A DNA stretch of 64,000 nt from Bacteroides intestinalis. GTDB taxonomy: Bacteria; Bacteroidota; Bacteroidia; Bacteroidales; Bacteroidaceae. Shown piece after piece: positions 17,065 to 27,142 of the stretch (position 1 is the stretch's first letter; each line of letters starts with the position of its first letter). The stretch spans positions 1 to 64,000 of the forward strand of contig NZ_QRZF01000019.1 in NCBI RefSeq assembly GCF_003464595.1, given 5' to 3'. The notes under the pieces are model-generated. The model did not search any database and was not told the origin of the DNA. It worked only from the letters and a program-made list of their open reading frames with translations. The translations under genes were made by a program, and so were the position numbers.

Positions 17065-17872
17065 AGATAGAGAAAGCGTCAAAACCACCGTCTACTACAG
17101 ACAAGGCACCCGTTACGAAGCTGGAAGCATCGCTGATAAGGTAGTGGATGGTTCCGAACAGTTCTTCCGGTTCGGCAAAACGTCCGCATGGGGTGTGGGC
17201 GATGATGGTCTTTGCACGGTCGGTATAAGACCCGTCCGGGTTAGTCAACAGGGCACGGTTCTGGTTTGTCAGCAGGAAGCCCGGAACGATAGCATTAACA
17301 CGAAGCTCAGGGCTGAATTTAGTGGCCAGTTCCGTAGCCATATAACGGGTGTAGTTGGCAATGGCAGCTTTGGCAGAACCATATCCTACCACACGTGTAA
17401 GAGGGCGCAGAGCTGATTCAGAGCAGAAGTTAACGATAACTCCTTTTTTATTCTTTGCCATCACGTCTACGAATGCCATTGTAGGCAATACCGTACCGAA
17501 AAGGTTCAGGTCTACTACTTTTCTGAAAGCATCTACTTCCAGGTCAAGAATGGTTTTATCCGGAGCAATAGTTGCACCTGCCATATTTCCACCTGCAGCA
17601 TTCAGCAAGACATCAATGGTACCGAAACGTTCCAGGATGGCTTTTTTGTTTTCTTCTAATATTTCTTTATTCAGAACGTCTGTTACAAGGAACATGGCTT
17701 CTGTCTTCTGATTCAGTTCTGCTTCCAGTTCCTTACCAATTTCTTCTACACGGTCAAGAATTACGATTTTAGCACCTTGTTCTGCAAGATAGTTAGCAAT
17801 ACTTTTACCCAGGATACCGCAACCACCGGTAACGATAATCACTTTGTCTTTAATGTCGAATAAGTTTTTCAT
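17063..17872 (-). CDS. uxuB: SDR-type D-mannonate oxidoreductase (fructuronate reductase)
   Basis: A 269-residue short-chain dehydrogenase. Motifs: the nucleotide-binding TGGCGILG near residue 15, NAAGG near residue 90, a catalytic Ser (NFCSES), YGSAK with the catalytic Tyr and Lys, and VDGGFDAF at the C-terminus. The PGFLLTNQNRALLTNPDGS segment resembles the SDR version of mannonate oxidoreductase used by many Firmicutes and Bacteroidetes in place of the long-chain E. coli UxuB. It would reduce D-fructuronate to D-mannonate, feeding UxuA encoded next. KduD-type 2-deoxy-gluconate dehydrogenase is the main alternative, but its usual N-terminus is not seen and adjacency to uxuA favours UxuB. 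A perfect -7 box lies at 17912-17919. Confidence 0.8.
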   Translation of the reverse strand: MKNLFDIKDKVIIVTGGCGILGKSIANYLAEQGAKIVILDRVEEIGKELEAELNQKTEAMFLVTDVLNKEILEENKKAILERFGTIDVLLNAAGGNMAGATIAPDKTILDLEVDAFRKVVDLNLFGTVLPTMAFVDVMAKNKKGVIVNFCSESALRPLTRVVGYGSAKAAIANYTRYMATELATKFSPELRVNAIVPGFLLTNQNRALLTNPDGSYTDRAKTIIAHTPCGRFAEPEELFGTIHYLISDASSFVTGALSVVDGGFDAFSI

Positions 17873-17911
17873 GTCTTTTCATTTATAAGTTTATTCTAAA
17901 TCTCTGTGCTA

Positions 17912-17919
17912 CAAAAGTA
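17912..17919 (-). promoter_or_regulatory. -7 box for uxuB
   Basis: Minus-strand TACTTTTG, a perfect TAnnTTTG box 39 bases before the uxuB start, in the 116-base gap after the lyase/GH88 gene. It suggests that uxuB has its own promoter besides any read-through from the PUL. Confidence 0.6.
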
Positions 17920-17988
17920 GTGGAAAAGTAGTTCGTTTACTATAACAAACGTCTCAAAAAGGTGAACTCCTATATCAAAAAGTATTAA

Positions 17989-20322
17989 TTATTGCTTAAA
18001 AGCGTCTTTTCTGGCCAATGCTTCCAGGTAATAATAGTCTGCATAGTTGAGAGGAACATCGATTTCATCACCTCCCGGATGGTGTCCGGTGGAGTGTAGC
18101 AACAGGAAACCATAGTTTGTTTCCGGTTCAGCTTGGTAATGTTTGTTGAGGCTATCTACGATCTTGTCGGCAATGCCTTGATAACGGTTGCTATCTTCTG
18201 CTGAAACATAGGTCCGGAGTTCATACAGGGCTGAAGCCATGATGGCAGCGGCAGAGGCATCGCGGGGAACGTTGGGAATACCGGGCGCTTTCATATCCCA
18301 GTAAGGAATAAAGTCTTCCGGCAGGTTCGGTAAGCCGAAAAAGAAGTCTGCAATATGGCGTGCCTGTTGCAGGTAGGCTGGATTTTTTGTGAAACGATAG
18401 CACATGGTATATCCGTATAATCCCCATGCTTGTCCACGGCTCCAGAAAGAATCATCGGCATAGCCTTGTGCTGTCTGTTTGGCACGCACTTCTCCTGTTT
18501 CGGGGTCGTAATCTACTACATGATATGAAGAGTAATCCGGACGGAAATGATTCTTCATGGTAGTATCGGCATGGTTTACAGCAATTTTCCAGTAGATGGA
18601 ATCGCCGGTTTCCTGGGTAGCCCAGAATAGCATTTCCAGGTTCATCAGGTTGTCGATGATGACGGGATACTTCCATTTATCACGGTTATGATCCCATGAA
18701 CGAATGCTCTTTACTTTATCATTGTAGCGGGTAATTAAAGTCTTGGCGCTTTGTAATACTATATCTTTATAAGAACGTTCACCTGTTAGTTGATAAGCTT
18801 TTCCAAAGCTATTGTTCATCATGAAACCCAGGTCGTGAGTACCTTTGTGCCATTTAGCCTCTTCTATCATCCAGGTATTGCTGATAGCTTCCTGACGCCA
18901 GAAATCATCGTTTGTATAAGCATATACTTGCCATAATGAGCCGGGGAAGAAGCCTGAACACCAGTCGTGCGGATGTATCATTCGCAGTGAACCGTCTTTG
19001 TTGATACTCCGGGGAATTACGCGGTGTTTGCATTGATTCTCAGCTTCTTTTCTGGCCTTATTTGCACATTTTATGGCAAATTGCAGTTGGCCACAAGCAA
19101 AAGCATATGCATTGTCTACATCATCAGGTTTTACCCACAATAGATTGAAACGATCCTTCCAATCAATGGTGCGATGTGCTCTATAAAGTTTCAGATAGTC
19201 TGTACGTTCCGGATTTAACAGGAAAACACGGTACAGGTCTTTGCAGAATTCTTGTTGTTTGTAATCCCATTCGCTGATTTGCTGGTAGGGCCAGTCTTTT
19301 ACATCTTTGCCAACGTATGGGGCTAAGAAGTCCATTGCCTTGTAGAAATTGCGGCCGTCCGTTGATGTGGCGTTATCAATTGAAATACCAATCTTCTGAG
19401 CCATAAGAAAAATATCGATGAAATGGGACAGATTGAATTGTGAATAGCCGAATGCAAGGGTACGGCGCAACTCATGTGGTTGCCTGCCATCCGGCTCGAT
19501 CTGAGTGAAGATACGTCTTTGGGGGATAGCATTGATGACTTCCTGTGCCACTTTCACATTCCCTGCATATAGGGCGAAAGCGATAACTTGTGCATCATGT
19601 GCTGTACTGTGGTTATTAGCCTGATTAGCTTCTTCCTGTCCTTGCGGACTATTCAGTATCCATGTCAGCAGTTTGCCAAACCATGCTTTCAGTTGTTTAC
19701 TGTCTTTAGTTGTGAAAGCCTTCGACTTCTCCAATAGTTGTACGGCATCCAGCATCTCAACGAACGAATAAGTATCGATGACACCATAACAGCGGCCTTT
19801 GTTATTATGGTGCCCTGGTATCATCTGGGCATATTCCAGATTCGGGTTCATGCGCGTATCCTTATTAAAGAACCATACACGGATCAGTTCAGTTGCCTTT
19901 TGAGCATACTTCTCGTCATTGCTGAAATACCACGCAAGTGCAAGAGTGGTGACGCGTTGGGCAGTTGCTCCAAGACGGTTTCGATCCAGTTTATTCAGTT
20001 CCGGGTTCGACTCACCGTCACGGCTGATGTAGGGTAGACCGTCAGGTTTGGAGGGATCAGGCCAATAATAGCGTGCCTGACTCATGTAATCGTGTTTATC
20101 TCCGCTGCCAGGCGTCTTCTCTTTCATCACGACGGATAGAGGTTGTACATCCAGCAATTTTTCAGCTTCTGCTACCAACTCTTGATATGTGGTAGAGAAG
20201 TAAGGTTGATGTAATGATTGTTTTACTTTTTGCAGATGTGCTCCATCCCAAATAGATTGTGCATGCATATGGCCTACTGCAAGTAATAAACAGGTAATGA
20301 CTAAGTTAATTCTGACTCTCAT
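17989..20322 (-). CDS. fusion of alginate-lyase-family domain (PL38-like) and GH88 unsaturated uronyl hydrolase
   Basis: A 777-residue secreted protein (signal peptide to about residue 22, HMHAQ). Residues 25-395 match the alginate-lyase helical family, with PGHHNNKGRCYGVIDTYSFV near 169 and NNHSTAHD at 236-243 as likely active-site segments. It looks like PL38, a family reported on glucuronan and alginate. Residues 430-777 are a GH88 (alpha/alpha)6 barrel: HDLGF (Asp497), IIDNLMNLE (Asp557) and GYADDSFWSRGQAWGLYGY are its signature, with two catalytic Asp. GH88 removes the 4,5-unsaturated uronate that a lyase leaves on the non-reducing end. One chain therefore carries two consecutive steps. 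The gene lies between the GH2 gene (18-base gap) and uxuB. The PL38 assignment is less certain than GH88. Confidence 0.8.
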   Translation of the reverse strand: MRVRINLVITCLLLAVGHMHAQSIWDGAHLQKVKQSLHQPYFSTTYQELVAEAEKLLDVQPLSVVMKEKTPGSGDKHDYMSQARYYWPDPSKPDGLPYISRDGESNPELNKLDRNRLGATAQRVTTLALAWYFSNDEKYAQKATELIRVWFFNKDTRMNPNLEYAQMIPGHHNNKGRCYGVIDTYSFVEMLDAVQLLEKSKAFTTKDSKQLKAWFGKLLTWILNSPQGQEEANQANNHSTAHDAQVIAFALYAGNVKVAQEVINAIPQRRIFTQIEPDGRQPHELRRTLAFGYSQFNLSHFIDIFLMAQKIGISIDNATSTDGRNFYKAMDFLAPYVGKDVKDWPYQQISEWDYKQQEFCKDLYRVFLLNPERTDYLKLYRAHRTIDWKDRFNLLWVKPDDVDNAYAFACGQLQFAIKCANKARKEAENQCKHRVIPRSINKDGSLRMIHPHDWCSGFFPGSLWQVYAYTNDDFWRQEAISNTWMIEEAKWHKGTHDLGFMMNNSFGKAYQLTGERSYKDIVLQSAKTLITRYNDKVKSIRSWDHNRDKWKYPVIIDNLMNLEMLFWATQETGDSIYWKIAVNHADTTMKNHFRPDYSSYHVVDYDPETGEVRAKQTAQGYADDSFWSRGQAWGLYGYTMCYRFTKNPAYLQQARHIADFFFGLPNLPEDFIPYWDMKAPGIPNVPRDASAAAIMASALYELRTYVSAEDSNRYQGIADKIVDSLNKHYQAEPETNYGFLLLHSTGHHPGGDEIDVPLNYADYYYLEALARKDAFKQ

Positions 20323-20340
20323 GGTGTTTTTGTTTTGAAG

Positions 20341-23016
20341 TTAATAAAGTTTCCTGAGTTTTATACCGTTCAGAAAGCTTTTTCCATTCCGAACAGGGAA
20401 GCGTATTTCAATTTTATTCCGAAAGTTTGTAATATTGTATCTTTTCCGCAGAGCATGAAAATAATCACTTTCGCGACAAGGGGAAAAGCTTTCTTCGATA
20501 GTTTGATCATTGATTATTATGTCGAATCTGTTTTCACGGTTTTCCACATCAGAATTACGACCTAATTGGTAGACTGTTGTTGCATTCTCGCGGAATATAT
20601 CTGTAAAAAGAAATTCTATTTCATAAACTCCGTTGGGAACATCGAAACGATAACCTTCAATTCCGTTGCGAAGAGTCTGAAATAGAGGTCCGTCATTGGT
20701 ATTCTTTATTTGTATCTGACTGCTTTTACTTTCTCCGCCAATATATCCCCAGCCGTTTTCAGTATAAGGCTGATCGGGTAACCAGGTGAGATTACTTTCG
20801 TCAGAAGTATAGAAACAATTACTTCCTACATTGATGGCAAGTTCTAAGTCCCGTAGATTTGTTTCATTTAAATTTGCAGGGATAGGGATAAAGTTTAAGC
20901 GGATTCCGTCTTCTACAAAAGAAATATCTTGGGCGGCTTTTCTATTTTCTGCTTTAGCAGCAATAAAGTGTTCTTTTTGGCAGAATGGTACCTCAAATGT
21001 TACTGCAAAATTCTTGGTTTTCTGTTTGCCCAAAGACTTCCCATCTATAAAAAGCTCTACCTCAGGAAGGTTCGTATATACTTTAACTGGTAATATGACC
21101 GCTTCTTTCCCATGCTGTACACCGGAACGATGTGTCCAGTCGCGGCTGGCGATATGTAATACTGGAATGTCTTGACGCCAGGCAGCTTTATAGTAATAGT
21201 ATACATCTTTAGGAGTACGGTCTGAGTATACCAATCCTTTATTGTTGATCCGTGGCATAGACTCATCACGCAATGCGGAAGAAAAATCGATGAAATTCCA
21301 GTGTGTTCCACCACAGATATAAGATGTTTCCTCCAGTACGGGCAAGTAATGCTCCAGATACTTCTGCTGGTATTCGATACTGAAATCAAAAGCATGAGGT
21401 TGTAGCGAATGTAAGCGCTTGTCAGATCCTGCACCGTATTCGCTAACAATCATGGGGTGGGAAGGATACTTTTTATGTTGTTCTTCCAGATACTGTTCGA
21501 ATCCGGTGAGGTTACCTCCATACCAGCCTTGGTAAAGATTCCAGCCGACAATATCGGTAATACTGCCTAAGCCAACTTTGTTATAGCTATTGCTACCATG
21601 GAATGCCATAGTGCTGACGCGGGTTGTATCTTCTTCTTTTAACACTACTTCCAGTCGATTGGCTAGTGCCAGTGTTCGTTCCAGTATGGGCTTTAATTCT
21701 TCTTCTTTTTTATAGCGTCGTTGAGTGACGAGTAAGATTTCGTTCATATATCCCCAGGTGATGATTGAGGGATGATTATGATGCTGGCGTATCATTTCCC
21801 GCAGATTTCGTTCACAGTTTTCCGTATAACCGGGGGTATCGGGTACAATGTCAATGATGGGTATTTCTTCCCAAGCTAACATGCCGAGTTTATCGCACAT
21901 TTCCAGTAAGGCGTCATCTTGTGGATAGTGAGAGATACGGATGAAGTTGGTTCCCATTTCCTTCATCAATTTTATGTCGCGACGGTGCATCTCATCCGTT
22001 AGTGCCACCCCAATGGGTTTCTGATCCTGGTGACGGCAAATGCCACGTAGTTTATAGGGTTTTCCGTTGAGGGAGAATCCTCTTTCACCATCAAAACTAA
22101 ACCAGCGGAAGCCGGTATAGTGGTTACTTTGGTCAAGAACCGTTTTAGTCTTTTTATCACGTAGGATACTTTCCACTCTGTAGAGATGAGGGGTTTCCGG
22201 AGTCCATAACTGAGGAGATAAGATCGGAGAGGTCTCAGCACGGAAAGAATACTGTTCTCCGGCCTTGATCTGTATGGATTGTTTCAGGCTCTGGGCAATG
22301 CTTCCATCAGGGTGATATATGATGTGTTCCAGTTCGAGTGATGCTTTCTGGGTAGCATCATTCTTTATATCTCCACGGATAAGTATTGTACCTTTTTCCT
22401 CGGATACTTGGGGGGTACTGATGAAAATTCCCTCCGAACCATAATTCGTCAGATGGAAATGTTGTTTCGGGACAGCTGTGAGCCATACATCCCGATATAT
22501 GCCGCCAAAGAATGTAAAGTCACCTGAAATAGGAGGGATATCCTGACGGGCATTATCTACACAAATAGCAAGAGAGTTGGGAGTATTCAATGAGCAAAAT
22601 GGGGTAATATCGAATGTGCAGGCGGTATATCCTCCGGTATGTTCACCTACCTTTTTCCCATTGATATAAATGGTGGCTGCTTTGCTGGCGGCATCCAGTT
22701 TTAGAAATATCTGTTTTTCTTTCCAACTTTGCGGTATCGATATTTGCCGGCGATACCAGCCTGTTCCCCGATAGTAATCCTTTTCAGTGTAAGCATCCGT
22801 ATTCCAGGTATGTGGCAGATGGACGGATGTCCAGTTTGCATCATTGAAAGCACTATCTATTGCTGTAGTGCATTCACCTTGTAAGAATTTCCAGCTGTCA
22901 TTGATGGTTTTACTTTCTCGTTGTGCCTGTACAGTTGTCAGGAATAATAGAGATAGGGCGGTAGTAGCTATCCTGCGGAAAGCTGTCTGTCTGGATGTGT
23001 TTTCTTTCTTTTTCAT
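20341..23016 (-). CDS. GH2 glycoside hydrolase with C-terminal malectin-like domain
   Basis: An 891-residue secreted enzyme with an N-terminal signal (RIATTALSLLFLTTVQAQ). GH2 domains run in order: sugar-binding jelly roll (about 35-180), Ig-like domain, and TIM barrel (about 305-610). The acid/base Glu is E426 in WGYMNEIL, the nucleophile E526 in VSEYGAG. A C-terminal malectin-like domain (about 720-890; LAINVGSN, GWGYIGG, YEIEFLFTDI, FLNGIKLRKLY) probably binds carbohydrate. GH2 covers beta-galactosidase, beta-glucuronidase and beta-mannosidase; SEYGAG occurs in both galactosidase and glucuronidase subgroups. The uronate context favours beta-glucuronidase or beta-galactosidase on a uronate-containing glycan, but specificity cannot be read here. 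Confidence 0.88.
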   Translation of the reverse strand: MKKKENTSRQTAFRRIATTALSLLFLTTVQAQRESKTINDSWKFLQGECTTAIDSAFNDANWTSVHLPHTWNTDAYTEKDYYRGTGWYRRQISIPQSWKEKQIFLKLDAASKAATIYINGKKVGEHTGGYTACTFDITPFCSLNTPNSLAICVDNARQDIPPISGDFTFFGGIYRDVWLTAVPKQHFHLTNYGSEGIFISTPQVSEEKGTILIRGDIKNDATQKASLELEHIIYHPDGSIAQSLKQSIQIKAGEQYSFRAETSPILSPQLWTPETPHLYRVESILRDKKTKTVLDQSNHYTGFRWFSFDGERGFSLNGKPYKLRGICRHQDQKPIGVALTDEMHRRDIKLMKEMGTNFIRISHYPQDDALLEMCDKLGMLAWEEIPIIDIVPDTPGYTENCERNLREMIRQHHNHPSIITWGYMNEILLVTQRRYKKEEELKPILERTLALANRLEVVLKEEDTTRVSTMAFHGSNSYNKVGLGSITDIVGWNLYQGWYGGNLTGFEQYLEEQHKKYPSHPMIVSEYGAGSDKRLHSLQPHAFDFSIEYQQKYLEHYLPVLEETSYICGGTHWNFIDFSSALRDESMPRINNKGLVYSDRTPKDVYYYYKAAWRQDIPVLHIASRDWTHRSGVQHGKEAVILPVKVYTNLPEVELFIDGKSLGKQKTKNFAVTFEVPFCQKEHFIAAKAENRKAAQDISFVEDGIRLNFIPIPANLNETNLRDLELAINVGSNCFYTSDESNLTWLPDQPYTENGWGYIGGESKSSQIQIKNTNDGPLFQTLRNGIEGYRFDVPNGVYEIEFLFTDIFRENATTVYQLGRNSDVENRENRFDIIINDQTIEESFSPCRESDYFHALRKRYNITNFRNKIEIRFPVRNGKSFLNGIKLRKLY

Positions 23017-23066
23017 GGTAAGATAATTAACCTTATTGCTAACTTAGTCTGGATGGGAAAAACTTA

Positions 23067-26051
23067 TTATTTTAATCTTACTTGATAAAGTGAGGATATG
23101 GCTGTAATATAGAGCTTATCCCCGCTTATCAATAAGGATGTCGGGCGTTCGGGCACCTCTATTATTCCTATAAGTTTGCCTGTAGAATCGAAAATAGAGA
23201 TATCTCCGTTTGCTACATATACATTGCCGGTTTGGTCTGTTACTACACTACGGTCACCTCCATCTGCAAATACATGACTATGTTGTAAGAAACCTTGGGT
23301 ATCCGTTTCCGAATGAATAACTCGTTGGTGATACTCATCCAGTGTATAGATTGTTTCTCCCGGAACGGCTTCCACTATAGATGAACAACGGAACAGGTCT
23401 TCATAATATGGAATAATAGTTACTCCATCCAGAGCCACAAAGCAGTGAGTTGGTTTTCTTCCACCGTAATATTCATTTTGGGTAATAGTTCGGTTAGCTA
23501 AATAACATACCTTCTGAGGCTTCTGTACCTGTGACATATCTACTAAAGGAAGTACCTGAAAGCTATCATCTGCATTTTCAGGGCGGATTGAATAAAGCTT
23601 GGGAACGTAGGTGAATCCCCATAAGCCACCCGATCCACGCCATCCGAATAATGGCTGGTTGTCATTGCGTGTATCATCATTTTTATAACCGGGTTGAGAT
23701 ATGTATTTGGTGACAACAATCAGGTTGTCCTGCGTATCGCAGGTCAGTGCCACTGCATTCCAGGGGAAATCGGCAATGGAAGTCACTTGCCCGCTTTTAA
23801 TATCCAGTTTGTAGATACGTCGCATACGATATTCGCAGAAATAGATATTGCCTTGGCTGTCTTTAGTCAATCCGTCAATGAATTCAAAGCCGGTGACTAT
23901 AATCTCAGCTTTTCCTATTTCATTGTTCAATGAGTATTTCCGGTTCTCTTTGCCGGTCAGTTGCAGCCGTGCCAATTCCCAGCGACGTGCTTCATGCCGG
24001 CTATTTACATCATACAGGCTGGCATTGGAAGTAAATTTCACGCGGGCATGGGCATAATTATGCAGGTTGAGAAATTCAATGTCTTTGCAATTCCAGGTTC
24101 GTATAGCCGATGGATAAGACTTCAACATGCGTGATACACGGTAAGAGTAGAAATTAGCAAAAGTCAGGTTACGGCAATCAATCAAGTCCAATGGCTGTGT
24201 GTCGATACCTTCAGCTTCTACTTCAAACTGAAAATCATAGATTTTCCAGTTGGCAACGTTGCGAAAAATCGCTTCATTACGTAAGTGATGTTCCAGCGAC
24301 ATTCCATAGATGCGTCCGGGCGTCTCAGTATGGCTTACATAAAGACCTGCCGAGCTATATTCGTTAGCCGTCCATAAATCCCGGAAAGTACCTCCGCCTC
24401 CATTAGTTATCCATAAACTCCAATGCTGGTTATCCCAGGCACGGGTTATCAGGTCATGAGTTTCCGGGGTTACAGGCATAGGCTTTTCTAATGGATTGGC
24501 TGCACTTTGCCCGTTATAGAAGAAGCGGTTCTTATCATGTCCGCTGAATTTTACATCGTATAAGTATGAACCTTCACCTGCCATCCATTTACAATTTACA
24601 GCCCGATAATTATATGCATCAGCGTTGAGGAAGATACCACATACGATATTAGTACCTCCTTTTGGAGCCGTTAACTGTGCCTGAGGTGCTTCAAAACCAC
24701 TAAATGCAGGATTACCGCCTAGTGTTAACAGGATAGTGGTTCCGGGGTGTAGCCCGATTATATTTGTATTCGGCTCTAAAACTAATGGATCTTTGACCAC
24801 ATACCATCCTTGCGGAATATAGATATTCGTATATTTCTTTATGGCTTCCCGGAATATTTCCGTATCATCGCTAAAACCGTCTCCTTTGGCACCCAAATCC
24901 CGGATATTAACCCAATGGCTCATTGTAGGAAGCATTGGAGTATCACCGGCATCCAGTGGGATGATACTTTTGATAGGTACGATTTCAGCTTCACGTACTA
25001 TCTGGGGAATATCTTCGAGGCTGTTGGCATTGAAGCCGTAAGTGAAACGGGTAATCTGGTAAGTCTTTCCCTTACCAGATACCTGTTCATTTGTAGAACG
25101 TTCCAGAGAAAATACCGGAACATTTTTGCACTGTATATTCCGAAGATTGATTTGCGTAGCTGCATTGCCCGCATCGGTCAGAATGAGTCCCGTTCGTTGT
25201 ACATTTTCAAAGATGCAATCTTCCATAAACAGGCGATCGGGTGCATCTTCTTTAATCTCTACAGCTACGGGTACATTCTTTACTTTCATGCGTACGATAG
25301 TCAATCCACCTTCATTAGTCAGAATCGCACTTTTACGCTGTCCTTCAAAATAACTGTTGAGTAGCATAATGGGCCATCCCGGGGCTGATTTATCCGTATC
25401 AATACCATATTCTCCTCCAAAGACGGATACGTTTTCCAGATGATTACCTGCATCTACAATTCCTGCACGTCCTTTTCCTACGTGAATCGTCACATTGGAG
25501 ATGGAACAATGCTGGGCAAAATGAGCACGGATTCCTGAAGCATTTGGATTCCCATCTTCAATACGAATATCTGCATTTAGTAACGAACTATAAAAAGTTC
25601 CGGCATTAGCGTCATTCACTGGACGTTCAGAACGGTAGTTCCCACTGATGAACCAGAAAAGATACTTCCCTTTATTTGTTTCATGCGTCACTTCCTGGAA
25701 ACCGGGTGAATTTTTGCCAAGGACGAATACCGGACGTTTGGTCCCATATCCAATGAGACGTACCCCTGAAGGTATATATATCGTTTTACTAAGTTTATAA
25801 ACTCCTTCGGGGACAAAAAGAATACCGCAACCCGATTCTTTATGTTTGGCGGTATTCAGTGCTTCTTGCAGAGCATCAGATACGTCCGTGCTTCCATCTG
25901 GTTTGATAGGGAAGCATTCCGGAGTAAAATATACGGCTGCAGAGTCCACCGGTCGGTCGGTGAAGACCGACCGGGGATTTTGAGCTTGTACTCCTCCTGC
26001 GAGGATCACAATTAAAAAGAAAATATGGATTCTGATACGATTCATGTGCAT
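23067..26051 (-). CDS. secreted protein with two pectate-lyase-3-type beta-helix segments and a C-terminal beta-propeller
   Basis: A 994-residue protein with a signal peptide (FFLIVILAGGVQAQ). It contains two right-handed beta-helix segments that each begin with the pectate-lyase-3 signature: GSTDVSDALQEALNTA with LFVPEGVYKL (about residues 53-90), and IRDLGAKGDGFSDDTEIF with IYIPQGWYVV (about 384-425). This two-helix layout recalls GH55 and related enzymes. The last 280 residues (from about IIVTGFEFIDGLTKDSQGNI) form an SMP-30/NHL-type propeller, as in gluconolactonase-like proteins. It could be a lyase or glycosidase on the PUL substrate with a lactonase-like or binding propeller. No catalytic residue can be assigned with confidence. 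The start could be Met1 or Met3, and only four bases separate it from the upstream lipoprotein gene. Confidence 0.65.
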   Translation of the reverse strand: MHMNRIRIHIFFLIVILAGGVQAQNPRSVFTDRPVDSAAVYFTPECFPIKPDGSTDVSDALQEALNTAKHKESGCGILFVPEGVYKLSKTIYIPSGVRLIGYGTKRPVFVLGKNSPGFQEVTHETNKGKYLFWFISGNYRSERPVNDANAGTFYSSLLNADIRIEDGNPNASGIRAHFAQHCSISNVTIHVGKGRAGIVDAGNHLENVSVFGGEYGIDTDKSAPGWPIMLLNSYFEGQRKSAILTNEGGLTIVRMKVKNVPVAVEIKEDAPDRLFMEDCIFENVQRTGLILTDAGNAATQINLRNIQCKNVPVFSLERSTNEQVSGKGKTYQITRFTYGFNANSLEDIPQIVREAEIVPIKSIIPLDAGDTPMLPTMSHWVNIRDLGAKGDGFSDDTEIFREAIKKYTNIYIPQGWYVVKDPLVLEPNTNIIGLHPGTTILLTLGGNPAFSGFEAPQAQLTAPKGGTNIVCGIFLNADAYNYRAVNCKWMAGEGSYLYDVKFSGHDKNRFFYNGQSAANPLEKPMPVTPETHDLITRAWDNQHWSLWITNGGGGTFRDLWTANEYSSAGLYVSHTETPGRIYGMSLEHHLRNEAIFRNVANWKIYDFQFEVEAEGIDTQPLDLIDCRNLTFANFYSYRVSRMLKSYPSAIRTWNCKDIEFLNLHNYAHARVKFTSNASLYDVNSRHEARRWELARLQLTGKENRKYSLNNEIGKAEIIVTGFEFIDGLTKDSQGNIYFCEYRMRRIYKLDIKSGQVTSIADFPWNAVALTCDTQDNLIVVTKYISQPGYKNDDTRNDNQPLFGWRGSGGLWGFTYVPKLYSIRPENADDSFQVLPLVDMSQVQKPQKVCYLANRTITQNEYYGGRKPTHCFVALDGVTIIPYYEDLFRCSSIVEAVPGETIYTLDEYHQRVIHSETDTQGFLQHSHVFADGGDRSVVTDQTGNVYVANGDISIFDSTGKLIGIIEVPERPTSLLISGDKLYITAISSLYQVRLK

Positions 26052-26055
26052 GAGA

Positions 26056-27105
26056 TTACAACGGGTAACGTTTGATGCTAACCGTCATTTTACCACTATC
26101 ATCAATTTTATTCACATATACATAAGCGGCATACTTGCCATTTGCTGTTTTCATAAATGCACCGTCATCCTTACTGAATGTCAACGCATAATCAACTGCC
26201 GCACCGAGATCCAAACTCTGGAAGTCAACATCGTCAATGTAAACATTGGGCGCTTCACCTTTCAGCTGTGCGTCACGTACATTGGCACGTTTTTCCATAG
26301 GGGTCTTATTGGTGGCTCCGGCAGGAACAATTCCTGCAATAGCAATGTATTTCGGGTCGGTACCTGGCGATACGAATGAATGCTTATAATCGTAGCCATT
26401 CAATTTGGCCTGATAAATATAAATGAAGTCGATTTTGCTTGCCAGACTTTGGGTGGTTACTTCTTCTTTTGTATAGGCCTTCATGTCTTCAATAGAGAAA
26501 TAGCAGGCTCCTTCATTACCCAATTCAATGAGTCGTTTCATGTCCATCTTAGAAACAGGGTAAGACGGGGTACTGTAAGAAGCCTTGGCACCTGTGCTGG
26601 AAGTTGATGAGAAAGTGAAAGAGATATTCTTTCCTTTGGCTTCTGCAGGTACCACGTATGCATAGCGTACAGTAGCGGCAATCAGTGATGCTTGGCTGGT
26701 ACCGAAAGCCACTGCCGGATTCATATAGTGTTCATCTACTTTATCCATCATAGTGGCAGTAGATGTGGCACCATTCGTGGAAGCGTCCTTTACTGTTTGT
26801 ACAGGAACATCATCCCCTGCCTGATACGTCACTCCGTTTACCACCAGTTTGTTTCTTGCAGTGAACCAGGAGTTGAGCTCAAATCCTGTACCTTCGGCTC
26901 CTGAGATAGAAGCCCTTGCTTCGGCTTGCCCCAACTGTCCCATCTGGGCACCCATGGCATAAGCGAACTCTATTTTTTCACCTGCGATAGCAGGAGCAAC
27001 TGTCTTTTTAATCAGATCGTTTCTCAGCGTAGAATCATCGTCATCGCTACATGAAAAACAGGAAAGCGCAATGGCAGACAGCATTACATATTTCAGTAGT
27101 TTCAT
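26056..27105 (-). CDS. surface lipoprotein in SusE-like position (DUF4466-like)
   Basis: A 349-residue lipoprotein (MKLLKYVMLSAIALSCFSCS, lipobox near Cys19, followed by acidic DDDD, a common surface-export signal in Bacteroides). The N-terminus, LRNDLIKKTVAPAIAGEKIE, and the FAYAMGAQMG segment resemble DUF4466 proteins of Bacteroides PULs. The rest is beta-rich with no catalytic motif. It occupies the SusE/SusF position, two genes after SusD, so a glycan-binding role at the cell surface is likely. The DUF4466 assignment is from memory and tentative. Confidence 0.6.
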   Translation of the reverse strand: MKLLKYVMLSAIALSCFSCSDDDDSTLRNDLIKKTVAPAIAGEKIEFAYAMGAQMGQLGQAEARASISGAEGTGFELNSWFTARNKLVVNGVTYQAGDDVPVQTVKDASTNGATSTATMMDKVDEHYMNPAVAFGTSQASLIAATVRYAYVVPAEAKGKNISFTFSSTSSTGAKASYSTPSYPVSKMDMKRLIELGNEGACYFSIEDMKAYTKEEVTTQSLASKIDFIYIYQAKLNGYDYKHSFVSPGTDPKYIAIAGIVPAGATNKTPMEKRANVRDAQLKGEAPNVYIDDVDFQSLDLGAAVDYALTFSKDDGAFMKTANGKYAAYVYVNKIDDSGKMTVSIKRYPL

Positions 27106-27142
27106 AAATAGTCTCCTTTTTTAAAGTTGATACTGTTTTAAA

